Assembly (NCBI GenBank): GCA_964426915.1
Contig: CAYRTD010000019.1
Location: forward strand, 1-40,584
Source: CAYRTD01 sp964426915
GTDB lineage: Bacteria > Bacteroidota > Bacteroidia > Bacteroidales > GCA-2748055
DNA: 40,584 bases
Direction of reading: 5' to 3'
Part shown: in pieces, positions 25,190 to 33,553 of the stretch
Position numbering within the stretch: the stretch's first letter is position 1
Layout of the letters: each line of letters starts with the position of its first letter
Notes under the pieces: model-generated
The model's database searches: none
The model's input: the letters and a program-made list of their open reading frames with translations, nothing else
Told to the model about the DNA's origin: nothing
Translations under genes and position numbers: made by a program

Positions 25190-27208
25190 TTATTTCTGAT
25201 CCGGTAAGCATTCCGGTTCTTTGCCTTCTTCAAAAAGTTTTGTGGCACAGACTATCTGATGAGTAGTGCCCAGAATGTAAAGAAGGTCATCTTTCCTGAC
25301 CCGGGTAAGCGGATCGGGATTTATTATATTTTTCTCATCACGTCGCAATGCAATAATACTTAGGCCGAAATCGGCTTCCAGTTTTATATCGGAAATGTTT
25401 CTGTCGATTATTGAAGAAGTTTCGTGTACCCTGAGCACCGATACTTCAAGATCAGGGAACTGAACTTTTAACTCGTTAACAGCATCTTCGGTAATTGCCA
25501 GTCCTCTCAGTATCTCATAACCATCAGACCGGAGCCCTGAGATAACTTTCTGGATCTCATCTCTGGGAACAAGATACTTCGTCAAAACCCGGGAGAAAAT
25601 CTCCACAGAGGTTTCAAATTCTTCCGGAATTATCTCACTCGCACCAAGCTTGTACAGATCGTCAACATCTTGCATGTGTTTGGCTCTTACGATGATATGA
25701 GCACGGGGATTTAGCTGTCTTGTCAGTTCTGTAATTTGATATATAGCAGCAGAATTGGAGGGGGTGATGACAATGACTTCAGCACTTTCAATATTTACCT
25801 GTTTGAGAACCTGCGGATGAGTGGCGTCTCCAAAGTATATGTTTTTTCCATGGTTCTTTTCACTTTTTACTATATCAGGATCAAAATCAAGGATAATATG
25901 ATTGATACCTGTTTTTTCAGCAGCAAGGCTAACATTATGTCCGTGCAGCCCCATGCCAATTATTACCAGGTGATCTTGCATGGAGGGAGCCTTATCATAG
26001 GCGGCAGGATGTTTCTCTCTAAGTATAAATTGTGGCAAAGGAAGCCCTTCCATCCATTGGGCAAATTTTGGGGCAGCCATAATAATAAAGGGAGCCAATG
26101 ACATCGTGAGCACAGTAACCGCAATAAAGGTCTGGTAAAAAATATTATCCATCAGCTCGTTGTTTATCCCGACCCGGGCGAGGATAAAGGAGAATTCTCC
26201 TACCTGGCTAATAGCCAGCCCTGCCATTACTGTGGTTTTGAATGGAAAACCCAATATAAATGCCACAAATCCTGAGATGAAAGTTTTTACGAATAAAACC
26301 ACAAATACCGCAATCAGGATCATTCCAGGATTTTCGATCACAAATGAGATATCAAAGAGCATGCCTATGGATACAAAAAAGAAACTGATAAAAATATCCC
26401 TTAAAGGTATAACATTCCCAAATGCCTGATGAGAGTAATCAGATTCTGAGATAATCAGTCCGGCCAAAAAAGCGCCAAGTGCCAATGAGAGACCAATAGA
26501 TGATGTCAGCCATGCAACCGCAAGTCCGAACATAAGAACACTTAGTAAAAATAATTCCTGACTCTTTGTTTTTGCTACCTGGTGAAGCATCCATGGAACG
26601 AAAAATCTTGCTCCTACCCATGTAAGAGCCATTACACCCATTACCTTAATGATGAGCATTCCAACATCCTGTCCAATGTTTGTCGAAACTCCAGATAGTA
26701 AGGGAATTACGAGGATCATAGGTACAATTATCAGATCCTGAAATATTAAAACACCAACCGAAAATTTTCCGTAATCCTTATTCATCTCCGCCCTTTCCTG
26801 CAGTACTTTCAGTACTACAGCTGTACTTGACAACGCTACCAGGAAACCAAAAAAAACAGATTGAGGTATATCGCGGCCGGCAATATAACTTATACCAAAT
26901 GTAACTGCTGCGGTAAGAAAGACCTGTAAAAAGCCGCCAAGAAATACCAAACGTCTGGATTTGATAAGACTTTTGAGAGAGAATTCAATTCCAATGGTAA
27001 ACAGAAGCAGAACTACACCAATTTCCGCCAGAACTTCAATTTCCTCCACGCTTTGTACCAGTCCAAATGCATGAGGTCCGGTAAGCACGCCCGTTAACAG
27101 GAAACCTATGATTGAAGGGATCTTTAGTTTATGAAACAGCCAGATGACAAAACTAGCCAGTGCAAATATGACTACAATATCCTGAAGCAGGTGAAACTCT
27201 ACATGCAT
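25190..27208 (-). CDS. CPA2 monovalent cation:proton antiporter with TrkA domains
   Basis: A 672-residue KefB/YbaL-like transporter. The N-terminal part (about 5-385) holds about 12-13 hydrophobic segments of a Na+/H+ exchanger fold. The conserved stretches are GFLLTGVLTGPHAFGL, IGVVLLLFTIGIEFS, GFLVALSSTAVVLKVL and FISFFFVSIGMLFD. A TrkA-N NAD-binding domain follows (about 410-530, IIGMGLHGHNVS loop, GDATHPQVLKQVNIESAE). A TrkA-C domain (about 585-665, PDLEVSVLRVHETSSIIDRNI) closes the chain. It probably exports K+ or Na+ in exchange for H+ under nucleotide control. There is no separate KefF/G-like partner nearby. The stop codon lies just beside the repeat fragment. Confidence 0.92.
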   Translation of the reverse strand: MHVEFHLLQDIVVIFALASFVIWLFHKLKIPSIIGFLLTGVLTGPHAFGLVQSVEEIEVLAEIGVVLLLFTIGIEFSLKSLIKSRRLVFLGGFLQVFLTAAVTFGISYIAGRDIPQSVFFGFLVALSSTAVVLKVLQERAEMNKDYGKFSVGVLIFQDLIIVPMILVIPLLSGVSTNIGQDVGMLIIKVMGVMALTWVGARFFVPWMLHQVAKTKSQELFLLSVLMFGLAVAWLTSSIGLSLALGAFLAGLIISESDYSHQAFGNVIPLRDIFISFFFVSIGMLFDISFVIENPGMILIAVFVVLFVKTFISGFVAFILGFPFKTTVMAGLAISQVGEFSFILARVGINNELMDNIFYQTFIAVTVLTMSLAPFIIMAAPKFAQWMEGLPLPQFILREKHPAAYDKAPSMQDHLVIIGMGLHGHNVSLAAEKTGINHIILDFDPDIVKSEKNHGKNIYFGDATHPQVLKQVNIESAEVIVITPSNSAAIYQITELTRQLNPRAHIIVRAKHMQDVDDLYKLGASEIIPEEFETSVEIFSRVLTKYLVPRDEIQKVISGLRSDGYEILRGLAITEDAVNELKVQFPDLEVSVLRVHETSSIIDRNISDIKLEADFGLSIIALRRDEKNIINPDPLTRVRKDDLLYILGTTHQIVCATKLFEEGKEPECLPDQK

Positions 27209-27351
27209 AATTTAGTACCTTTGTATTTTGTAACAAATAGGGTAACCCCGGTAAGTAAGTTTATAATTTAATATTTATACCCGGCAAATAAAATAATTTA
27301 TGTTGATAATATAAACAATAACAGATAAAGTTATCGTTTTAATAGATATCT

Positions 27352-28443
27352 ATGAGTATTAACACTGAAAGACGGAAAGAAGTTTTTAGCGATCTGGGAA
27401 ATATATTGCGTGATTATACTGATCACCAAAAAAATTCTGACGCGCGGACTAATATTAAGTTTAGGAAATTCTCTCGTAAATTAAGCGAAGGGATCAAGAA
27501 AACAAAAATTGAAAATCCATGGTTTACAGAAGAATTTCAGCTAATAAATCTGGCTGGTTGGGGCGAGTTGTTAAGAATGGAAAACCTTACCGATTGGCTC
27601 TCCGGTTATCCTGAAGGTGAATTTATAGAGGGAAACAGAAAAAGAATAGGACTGGTCCTTGCTGGAAATATTCCACTGGTTGGCTTTCATGATATCTTAT
27701 GTGTTCTTATGAGTGGTCATTTTGCGGTCACAAAGTTGTCCTCGAAAGATCGTGTAATGTATCCTATACTCAAAGAAATTCTTACTGATATTGAACCTTC
27801 GATTGGAAATCAATGGATAATAAGGGAAAATGAAAGACTTAATGATGTGGATGCTGTTATAGCCACAGGATCGGATAACTCTTCGAGATACTTTGAATAT
27901 TATTTTGGGAAATATCCGAATATTATCAGAAAAAACAGGAACTCCATAGCTGTGCTTACAGGTAATGAAACGGAAAAGGAAATGAAGGCCCTTGCCGATG
28001 ATATTTTCCTTTATTTTGGTCTCGGATGCAGGAGTATTTCAAAATTGTATGTTCCGGAGAATTTTACTCCTGAGCAGTTTTACCCATATATGGAACACTA
28101 TGCCTACCTTTATAATCATACTAAATATGCGAATAATTACGATTATCAGAGAGCTGTTCATCTTGTAAACAAACTGCCGATCTATGATAATGGATTTCTT
28201 ATCTTAAAAAATGACCAGGCTCTGTTCAGCCCTGTCGGTTGTTTATTCTATGAAAAGTATGCTTCAGAAAACCTCCTTTCCGAGAAAATAGAACATCAAA
28301 AAGAAAAAATTCAATGTGTGGTAACCACTCTCGATAAGTTTCCCGGAAAGGTGAATTTCGGTAGTTCTCAGTTTCCGGCACTGGACGAATATGCCGATAA
28401 TATTGACAGCTTGAAATTTTTGTTTAACTTGTATAAAAATTAA
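27352..28443 (+). CDS. LuxC-like acyl-CoA reductase
   Basis: A 363-residue protein of the acyl-CoA reductase (LuxC) family, related to aldehyde dehydrogenases, expected to reduce acyl-CoA to aldehyde with NADPH. Seen are IGLVLAGNIPLVGFHDILCVLMSGH (nucleotide site), DAVIATGSDNSSRYFEYYF, and the catalytic cysteine block YFGLGCRSISKLYVPE. The family is widespread in Bacteroidota, where the product is unknown. It starts a tight plus-strand set: the next gene begins 4 bases after its stop, then miaA and a Nudix gene overlap. A plus-strand TACCTTTG at 27216-27223 could be its -7 box, 129 bases upstream, without a matching -33. Confidence 0.86.
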   Translation: MSINTERRKEVFSDLGNILRDYTDHQKNSDARTNIKFRKFSRKLSEGIKKTKIENPWFTEEFQLINLAGWGELLRMENLTDWLSGYPEGEFIEGNRKRIGLVLAGNIPLVGFHDILCVLMSGHFAVTKLSSKDRVMYPILKEILTDIEPSIGNQWIIRENERLNDVDAVIATGSDNSSRYFEYYFGKYPNIIRKNRNSIAVLTGNETEKEMKALADDIFLYFGLGCRSISKLYVPENFTPEQFYPYMEHYAYLYNHTKYANNYDYQRAVHLVNKLPIYDNGFLILKNDQALFSPVGCLFYEKYASENLLSEKIEHQKEKIQCVVTTLDKFPGKVNFGSSQFPALDEYADNIDSLKFLFNLYKN

Positions 28444-28446
28444 GTC

Positions 28447-28899
28447 ATGGTATTTAAGTTCAGACTTATATCTGCTGAGGAAAAAGACTTTATCAGAGAT
28501 ATTGAACTTCTCTCTGACCAGACTTTCTATGATTTTCACCATGCTCTGACCCTAAATTTACATTATGATAAATCGCAGATAGCCAGTTTTTTTGTGAGTA
28601 ATGAAAAATGGGAGAAGTTTACTGAAATCACCCTCTTTGATATGTCGGAAGAAGATTACGGCACAAAGATCTATGTAATGGATCAAACCCGTCTTGACGA
28701 ATTCATTAAAACCTCCAGACAACGATTACTGTATGTCTTTGATTTTTTTAATGAGAGATTGTTATTTGTGGAATTAATTGATATCCTGGAAAAAGAAGGT
28801 GACCAGAGCTATCCAAGGATCACGCTTGCAGAAGGATCTCCTCCTCAGCAATTGTTAATTGACAATACCAATTTTGAAGATTTGAATTTTGACGAATAA
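28447..28899 (+). CDS. pRiA4b ORF-3-like / IS1096 TnpR-like domain protein
   Basis: A 150-residue acidic protein resembling the plasmid pRiA4b ORF-3-like domain. The pattern MVFKFRLISAEEKDFIRDIEL...FYDFHHALTLNL...FFVSNEKWEKFTEITL...YVMDQTRLDEFI...LLYVFDFF fits the short Bacteroidota form. Databases name this family after a resolvase-like passenger of IS1096, but this is an old label and no resolvase activity is established; there is no transposon here. Its role is unknown. It begins 4 bases after the acyl-CoA reductase stop and overlaps the miaA start by 11 bases, so it belongs to the same transcript. Confidence 0.75.
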   Translation: MVFKFRLISAEEKDFIRDIELLSDQTFYDFHHALTLNLHYDKSQIASFFVSNEKWEKFTEITLFDMSEEDYGTKIYVMDQTRLDEFIKTSRQRLLYVFDFFNERLLFVELIDILEKEGDQSYPRITLAEGSPPQQLLIDNTNFEDLNFDE

Positions 28900-29788
28900 A
28901 GAACTTATCATTATCACCGGGCCTACAGCTGTAGGCAAAACGAAATTCAGTATACATATTGCCAGGGAAATGGGTACGGAGATTATTTCAGCCGATTCCC
29001 GTCAGGTATACAAAGAAATGACCATTGGAACCGCAGTTCCCTCCATGGATCAGTTAAAATCCGTGAAACACCATTTTGTTCAATCAAAAAGTATTAATAG
29101 CTATTTTAATGCCAGTATATATGAAAAGGAAGTTTTGGAATTATTGACAAAACTATATCAAAAATACGATAAAGTAATTTTATCCGGAGGTACAGGTCTT
29201 TATATCGATACCGTCAGGCATGGGATTGATGATCTTCCGGAAGTGGACATGGATCTTAGGAATGAACTCAGGAAAAGGATCGAAAAGGAAGGTCTGGAAA
29301 GTCTCAGGAGAGAACTGAAAATTCTCGACCCTCTGAGTTATGAAAGAATTGACCTTAAAAATCCCAAGCGGGTACAGAAAGCTTTGGAAGTCAGCCTGAC
29401 GACAGGAAAGCCTTACTCCGGTTTTTTGAACCGGAAAAAAAAGAGGCGAGATTTTTCTGTTAAACTAATTGCCTTGAATATTGAACGGAGTGCATTGTAC
29501 AAAAGGATCAATGAAAGAACGGATTTGATGATCAGGGATGGCTGGCTCGAAGAGGTTAAGAGACTTCAGGTGTACAAGGGGTCAAATGCCTTAAACACTG
29601 TAGGATATAAAGAGCTTTTTGCCTATCTCGATGGGCTCTGCAGTTTCGAAGAAGCATTGGAGAAAATAAAGGCTAACACACGGAAATACGCCAGAAAACA
29701 ATTGACATGGTTAAGAAAAGATCCTGATTATAGATGGTTTACACCGGATCAGACACAGGAAATTTTAAATTACATAGGGAATGAATAA
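28889..29788 (+). CDS. miaA: tRNA dimethylallyltransferase (TTG start)
   Basis: A 299-residue enzyme that transfers a dimethylallyl group to N6 of A37 in tRNAs reading UNN codons. Motifs: P-loop ITGPTAVGKT near residue 10, ISADSRQVYKEMTIGTAVP, SGGTGLYIDTV near residue 100, RVQKALEV, and C-terminal NTRKYARKQLTWLRKD. The start is a TTG at 28889 inside the end of the preceding gene; the conserved P-loop follows only 10 residues later and no ATG lies in between, so the TTG is required. Length is normal for the family. Co-transcribed with its neighbours; the next gene overlaps by 8 bases. Confidence 0.96.
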   Translation: MTNKELIIITGPTAVGKTKFSIHIAREMGTEIISADSRQVYKEMTIGTAVPSMDQLKSVKHHFVQSKSINSYFNASIYEKEVLELLTKLYQKYDKVILSGGTGLYIDTVRHGIDDLPEVDMDLRNELRKRIEKEGLESLRRELKILDPLSYERIDLKNPKRVQKALEVSLTTGKPYSGFLNRKKKRRDFSVKLIALNIERSALYKRINERTDLMIRDGWLEEVKRLQVYKGSNALNTVGYKELFAYLDGLCSFEEALEKIKANTRKYARKQLTWLRKDPDYRWFTPDQTQEILNYIGNE

Positions 29789-30245
29789 AGAGATAAAACA
29801 TTTTAATCTCAGGGTCTATGGAATACTGAAGAATAAGTTGGGCCAGATACTTGTTTCAGATGAATATGTTCTGGACAGATTTATGACTAAGTTCCCCGGT
29901 GGTGGTCTTCATTTTGGAGAAGGCCCGGAAGATTGTATCAAAAGGGAGGCAATAGAGGAGTTCGGCCAGGAAATTGAAATCATATCACATTTTTATACGA
30001 CAGGTTTTTTTCAAAAAGCCCTGTTTTATGAAGATCATCAACTTATAAGTATTTACTATAATATCAGGTTAAAGGATGCGCCAGCATTTAAAATATCAGA
30101 GAAGCCTTTTGATTTTAGTGAGAAAAAAAACGGAAGTCAATCATTCCGTTGGATTGATCCGGCGAAAATTTCATTAAATGAACTAAGCTTTCCCATTGAT
30201 CGTTATGTGATTGAATTGCAGAGAGGACAACCCAGAGCCTCATAA
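29781..30245 (+). CDS. Nudix hydrolase
   Basis: A 154-residue Nudix protein. The Nudix box is complete: GGLHFGEGPEDCIKREAIEE then FGQEI (about residues 37-61), fitting Gx5Ex7REUxEExGU. An N-terminal strand NLRVYGILKNKLGQILVSDEY precedes it. The substrate, probably a nucleoside diphosphate derivative, cannot be named. It overlaps miaA by 8 bases (ATGAATAA) and its stop codon overlaps that of the convergent glycosyltransferase by sharing TCATAA at 30240-30245, so no terminator fits between them. Confidence 0.92.
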   Translation: MNKEIKHFNLRVYGILKNKLGQILVSDEYVLDRFMTKFPGGGLHFGEGPEDCIKREAIEEFGQEIEIISHFYTTGFFQKALFYEDHQLISIYYNIRLKDAPAFKISEKPFDFSEKKNGSQSFRWIDPAKISLNELSFPIDRYVIELQRGQPRAS

Positions 30246-31361
30246 ATCATTTACGAATTCTATTAACTGACTTGTAAAAAACTCCCAGGAATAAGCTTCC
30301 TTTTTCTTAAGAACAGCTTCCCTCATTTCTTCGTGATCATCACGGGCGTAGAATTCATCAATTGCCTTTGCTATCCAATGAGGTTCAGGCGGTACAACAT
30401 ATCCGGTTTTTCCATGATCCACAATTTCCGGTAATCCGCCAACATTCGTGACAATCATCGGAATGCCAAAATAATAGGATATCTGGGTTACGCCACTTTG
30501 GGTTGCAGTACGGTAGGGTTGTACAACAAGGTCAGCTGCAGAAAACAACAGTCCAACCTCTTTATCGGGAATATATTTATTATATACGATAACCTTTTCT
30601 TCAAGACTGTATTTATCAATGATGGCATCGTAAATCTCTTTATTTTCATAAAACTCTCCGGCCACAATCAATTTCCATCCTTTTTCCTTAATTTTTGGAA
30701 GGGCATTAAGCAGTATATCCAGCCCTTTATATTTACGAATAAGACCAAAAAATAATAAATATTTATAATTTTCATCGAGCCCCAGTTTTTTTAATGCTTC
30801 TTTCCTGTCTTCTTTTTCTCCGTATATATTATAGACAGGGTGGGGTAATAGTTTAACGGGAAGGTCGGGGCGGAAATAATGGGCGTCTTCAATAACAGAA
30901 GCAGAAAGGCAAACCATACCATCCAGTTGTCGAAGTAATCTTCTTGTGAAAAATTCTGTTCCCGGTTGTTTTTCATGGGGAATAAGATTATGGGCCAGAA
31001 GAATAACTTTTACTGAGCGCCGCTTTAGAAACTTAAGGATGCTTCCCAGCACAGGAGCGAAAAAAGGCATCCAGTAATGTGCAATTACCAGATCTGGGGA
31101 TTGTTTGTAGATTTTCCATGCAGAAATTTTCCATGTGGCAAAATTTAGTGAATGAATATCATTCTTTATATCCAGCTGAATAATTGGCTTTTCAGTTGAA
31201 TACTGGGTTTCCCCCGGGAAAATAAATGAAGGATACTGGTAACGGTAGGAAAAGATCTTTAGGTCGTGCCCTTTGGCAACAAGTGTTGCAGAAAGCGCCT
31301 CATTGAATTTGGCAATTCCTCCTCTCAGAGGGTGGGCTGGTCCTATGCTGACAATTTTCAA
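30240..31361 (-). CDS. Glycosyltransferase family 4
   Basis: A 373-residue GT-B fold glycosyltransferase. The N-domain begins MKIVSIGPAHPLRGGIAKFNEALS. The C-domain has LLFFGLIRKYKGLDILLNALP, the VVQPYRTATQSGVTQISYYFGIPMIVTNVGGLPEIV stretch with the retaining E-x7-E-type region, and VVPPEP. It likely uses a nucleotide sugar donor in the cytoplasm to build a glycan or glycolipid. It overlaps the GT2 gene by 4 bases (ATGA) and is last in a three-gene operon. The acceptor is unknown. Confidence 0.9.
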   Translation of the reverse strand: MKIVSIGPAHPLRGGIAKFNEALSATLVAKGHDLKIFSYRYQYPSFIFPGETQYSTEKPIIQLDIKNDIHSLNFATWKISAWKIYKQSPDLVIAHYWMPFFAPVLGSILKFLKRRSVKVILLAHNLIPHEKQPGTEFFTRRLLRQLDGMVCLSASVIEDAHYFRPDLPVKLLPHPVYNIYGEKEDRKEALKKLGLDENYKYLLFFGLIRKYKGLDILLNALPKIKEKGWKLIVAGEFYENKEIYDAIIDKYSLEEKVIVYNKYIPDKEVGLLFSAADLVVQPYRTATQSGVTQISYYFGIPMIVTNVGGLPEIVDHGKTGYVVPPEPHWIAKAIDEFYARDDHEEMREAVLKKKEAYSWEFFTSQLIEFVNDL

Positions 31362-32320
31362 TTTACTGGAGGATTTATGATTTCATCAATGAAATAAGTA
31401 TTTCTTTCTGAAGAATTCCGGGATATTAGCTCACCAAGAAATCCGCTTACAAATAATTGTGTGCCTATAATCATAGCTGTCAGAGCAAGGAAAAAATAAG
31501 GGCTGTCTGCAATAAGGATCGTCTGGACTCCCTTATGCAAGAGATAAAGCTTTTGTGCCCCAAGCCATGCTGCTGCCAGGAATCCTATAATGAACATGAA
31601 TGTACCTAAGGTTCCAAACATATGCATAGGTCTTTTTCCGAATCTGGATATAAAAGAAATGGTCATTAGGTCAAGAAAGCCGTTTATAAAACGTTCCAGA
31701 CCAAATTTGGTAACTCCGTATTTGCGTTTCTGGTGTTCCACTACTTTTTCTCCTATCTTCGAAAAGCCTGCCCTTTTGGCCATTACCGGGATGTAACGGT
31801 GCATTTCTCCATAAACTTCTATGGATTTAACAACCTTTTTCTTGTATGCTTTCAATCCACAATTAAAATCATGAAGCTTAATTCCGGTAACTTTTCTTGC
31901 AGTCCAGTTAAAAAATTTACTGGGAATGGTTTTTGATATAGGATCATAACGTTTTTTCTTCCATCCTGAAACAACATCATACCCCTCTCCTTGTATCATT
32001 CTGTAAAACTCAGGTATTTCCTCCGGGCTGTCCTGTAAATCAGCATCCATAGTGATGATAACATCTCCCTGTGCATGCATGAAGCCAATATGCAAAGCTG
32101 CAGATTTTCCATAATTTCTCCTGAACCGATAGCCCCTGATGGAGGAGTTTTTTTCCGACAATTCATTTATAACTTTCCAGGAATCATCTTTACTTCCATC
32201 ATCAACCATTATGATCTCATAAGTGAAATTGTTTGCTTTACACACACGGTCTATCCAGGCAGAGAGTTCCGGGAGTGATTCATCTTCGTTATACAGGGGG
32301 ATTACAATCGATATGTTCAT
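31358..32320 (-). CDS. Glycosyltransferase family 2, DPM1/ArnC-like with C-terminal membrane helices
   Basis: A 320-residue GT-A fold enzyme. Catalytic residues are in MVDDGSKDDSW (nucleotide site), ITMDADLQDSPEEIP (DxD metal motif), and the RKYGVTKFGLERF-like QKRKYGVTKFGLERF region. Two C-terminal transmembrane segments (about 230-255 and 272-300) anchor it. This is the architecture of polyprenyl-phosphate glycosyltransferases, which load a sugar on undecaprenyl phosphate. It follows the DUF4199 gene by 7 bases and overlaps the GT4 gene by 4, so the three are one operon, common in Bacteroidota. Confidence 0.92.
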   Translation of the reverse strand: MNISIVIPLYNEDESLPELSAWIDRVCKANNFTYEIIMVDDGSKDDSWKVINELSEKNSSIRGYRFRRNYGKSAALHIGFMHAQGDVIITMDADLQDSPEEIPEFYRMIQGEGYDVVSGWKKKRYDPISKTIPSKFFNWTARKVTGIKLHDFNCGLKAYKKKVVKSIEVYGEMHRYIPVMAKRAGFSKIGEKVVEHQKRKYGVTKFGLERFINGFLDLMTISFISRFGKRPMHMFGTLGTFMFIIGFLAAAWLGAQKLYLLHKGVQTILIADSPYFFLALTAMIIGTQLFVSGFLGELISRNSSERNTYFIDEIINPPVN

Positions 32321-32327
32321 AATACGT

Positions 32328-32867
32328 CTATTCAGCTTCTGTTTCTGTAAAGGGGTCTTTAGGTTCTTTTTTAAGGAATGCGGCCGCGATCAAGCTAAAA
32401 ATAGTGCCGAATAATGTAAGCATCAATGTTCCGGATATGATCATTATCAATGGTGTCTGGAATCTTTTCTGTTGTTCCATTGCCTGTTCAATCATCTGGT
32501 CCGACATGCCTCGTTTCATTAATTTCTCCTCTGCCACTTGTCTTCCGATCTCAAGTAGTTCGGGATTGATATAATGGGTATAGATAAATGAAAAGACGGA
32601 CATCACCAAGGCTACGATAAAGGATACAAGGACACCAAAACCCAGTGCTTTCTGATATGAAATAGAATTATTATTATATTCTTTTCTGTAACCATATATC
32701 GCCAGTGCGATACCAATAAGAGGAAGAACTACCCCGGCTATATTGTTATAGGTAGAAAAGTTTAATTCCAGTATATCTATGATTATTGTATGAATAATCA
32801 TTATACCAGCTATAATGCCTGCATAAATTAAAGCAGGTGAAAACATCGATCCGGATTTTTTTTTCAT
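32328..32867 (-). CDS. DUF4199 membrane protein
   Basis: A 179-residue protein with four transmembrane helices (about 12-30, 40-58, 73-97, 137-165). A charged periplasmic or cytoplasmic loop carries GRQVAEEKLMKRGMSDQMIEQAMEQQ between the last two. The pattern is that of DUF4199, a Bacteroidota family often found just upstream of a GT2 gene of this kind. Function is unknown; the link with the glycosyltransferases suggests a role in lipid-linked sugar export or envelope biogenesis, by context only. It begins the three-gene minus-strand operon. Confidence 0.82.
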   Translation of the reverse strand: MKKKSGSMFSPALIYAGIIAGIMIIHTIIIDILELNFSTYNNIAGVVLPLIGIALAIYGYRKEYNNNSISYQKALGFGVLVSFIVALVMSVFSFIYTHYINPELLEIGRQVAEEKLMKRGMSDQMIEQAMEQQKRFQTPLIMIISGTLMLTLFGTIFSLIAAAFLKKEPKDPFTETEAE

Positions 32868-32883
32868 GATTTATTAATTTTAG

Positions 32884-33128
32884 TCTGTCAATAAAGTCGA
32901 ATGTCTGTTCCGATAGCTATCGGAACATAATGTTCGAGATCAAGCCTGCCCGCCCAATGGTAGCCAGAGCCATGGCAGGCGGGCCTGCCCCGTTCTTTTA
33001 ATGCCGCTTAAATTCATGAGATCCCTCGAATAACTCCCGAAAGCTTTCGGGATGGAATCAGTTCGACTAAATGATTTTGAAAATCAAAATCATAGTCTCA
33101 CTGAGTAAATCGGACATTATGGACAGCA
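32884..33128 (+). repeat. Expanded copy of dispersed repeat with nested palindromes
   Basis: The left end (TCTGTCAATAAAGTCGAATGTCTG) and the right end (ATCGGACATTATGGACAG, 33108-33125) match the 115-bp copy at 16398-16512, but this copy is about 245 bp. Inside are a perfect 22-bp palindrome (32906-32927), a GCCCGCC...GGCGGGC arm pair (32948-32954 and 32978-32984), a perfect 18-bp palindrome TCCCGAAAGCTTTCGGGA (33035-33052), and ATGATTTTG...CAAAATCAT (33071-33079 and 33085-33093). It is non-coding. It looks like palindromic units inserted in an older element. Confidence 0.65.
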
Positions 33129-33233
33129 ATTATTGTTTTAATAGCTTTTATTTTTTGGTATTAACTTATTTTAACGCCAATAAAAATACACAAATATATT
33201 TTATTATAGAATCTAATAAAGAAGTATTCATAT

Positions 33234-33264
33234 TTTGAGAGTTTTTTCAAAAGTATTACCTTTG
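33234..33264 (+). promoter_or_regulatory. Promoter of ffs (TTTG-N19-TACCTTTG)
   Basis: TTTG at 33234-33237, a spacer of exactly 19 bases, and TACCTTTG at 33257-33264 form a perfect Bacteroidota housekeeping promoter. Transcription would begin near 33271, the first base of the SRP RNA stem. Confidence 0.9.
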
Positions 33265-33270
33265 TCATCC

Positions 33271-33368
33271 GGGGCAAGTCTTATACGACCAGCTCCCGCT
33301 GAATTCCCCCAGGATCGGAAGATAGCAAGGGTAGGCGGTTGAGCGGTGCGATATAAGTAGCTTGCCCT
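33271..33368 (+). ncRNA. ffs: Signal recognition particle RNA (4.5S, small bacterial type)
   Basis: An RNA of about 98 bases that binds the Ffh protein and targets membrane proteins. The apical signature CAGGATCGGAAGATAGCA (33310-33327) is the SRP domain IV loop. It has a GGAA tetraloop closed by C-G, and the base pairs below it are A-T/T-A where E. coli has UC/GA, which keeps pairing. The terminal stem is GGGCAAG (33272-33278) with CTTGCCC (33361-33367), then CTTATA (33280-33285) with TATAAG (33352-33357). It has its own perfect promoter. The gene is too short and too structured to be a reading frame. Confidence 0.93.
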
Positions 33369-33376
33369 TTTTTTTT
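33361..33376 (+). terminator. Terminator of ffs
   Basis: The closing arm CTTGCCC of the SRP RNA is followed by nine T residues (33368-33376), so the RNA's own terminal stem serves as the intrinsic terminator. Confidence 0.8.
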
Positions 33377-33553
33377 ATACCTGGTTCATTTTTTTTATTC
33401 TGCCAGTTATTGCAGCTTTCCTCACCAGGTTCTCTTTTAATCCCTGTTATTTGCCTTTCCTGTTTTAATTACTCTCTGTCATTTTAATATTTTTCTTCCT
33501 CGTTTTCCTGCCAAATGTGTGAATCTGTTACTTTTTTCAGTAAAAAACATCAA

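Noticed and set aside
28447..28899. IS1096 TnpR-like label taken as evidence of a transposon
   Set aside because: The gene is embedded between housekeeping genes with overlapping frames; there are no inverted repeats or transposase. The name is a legacy database label.
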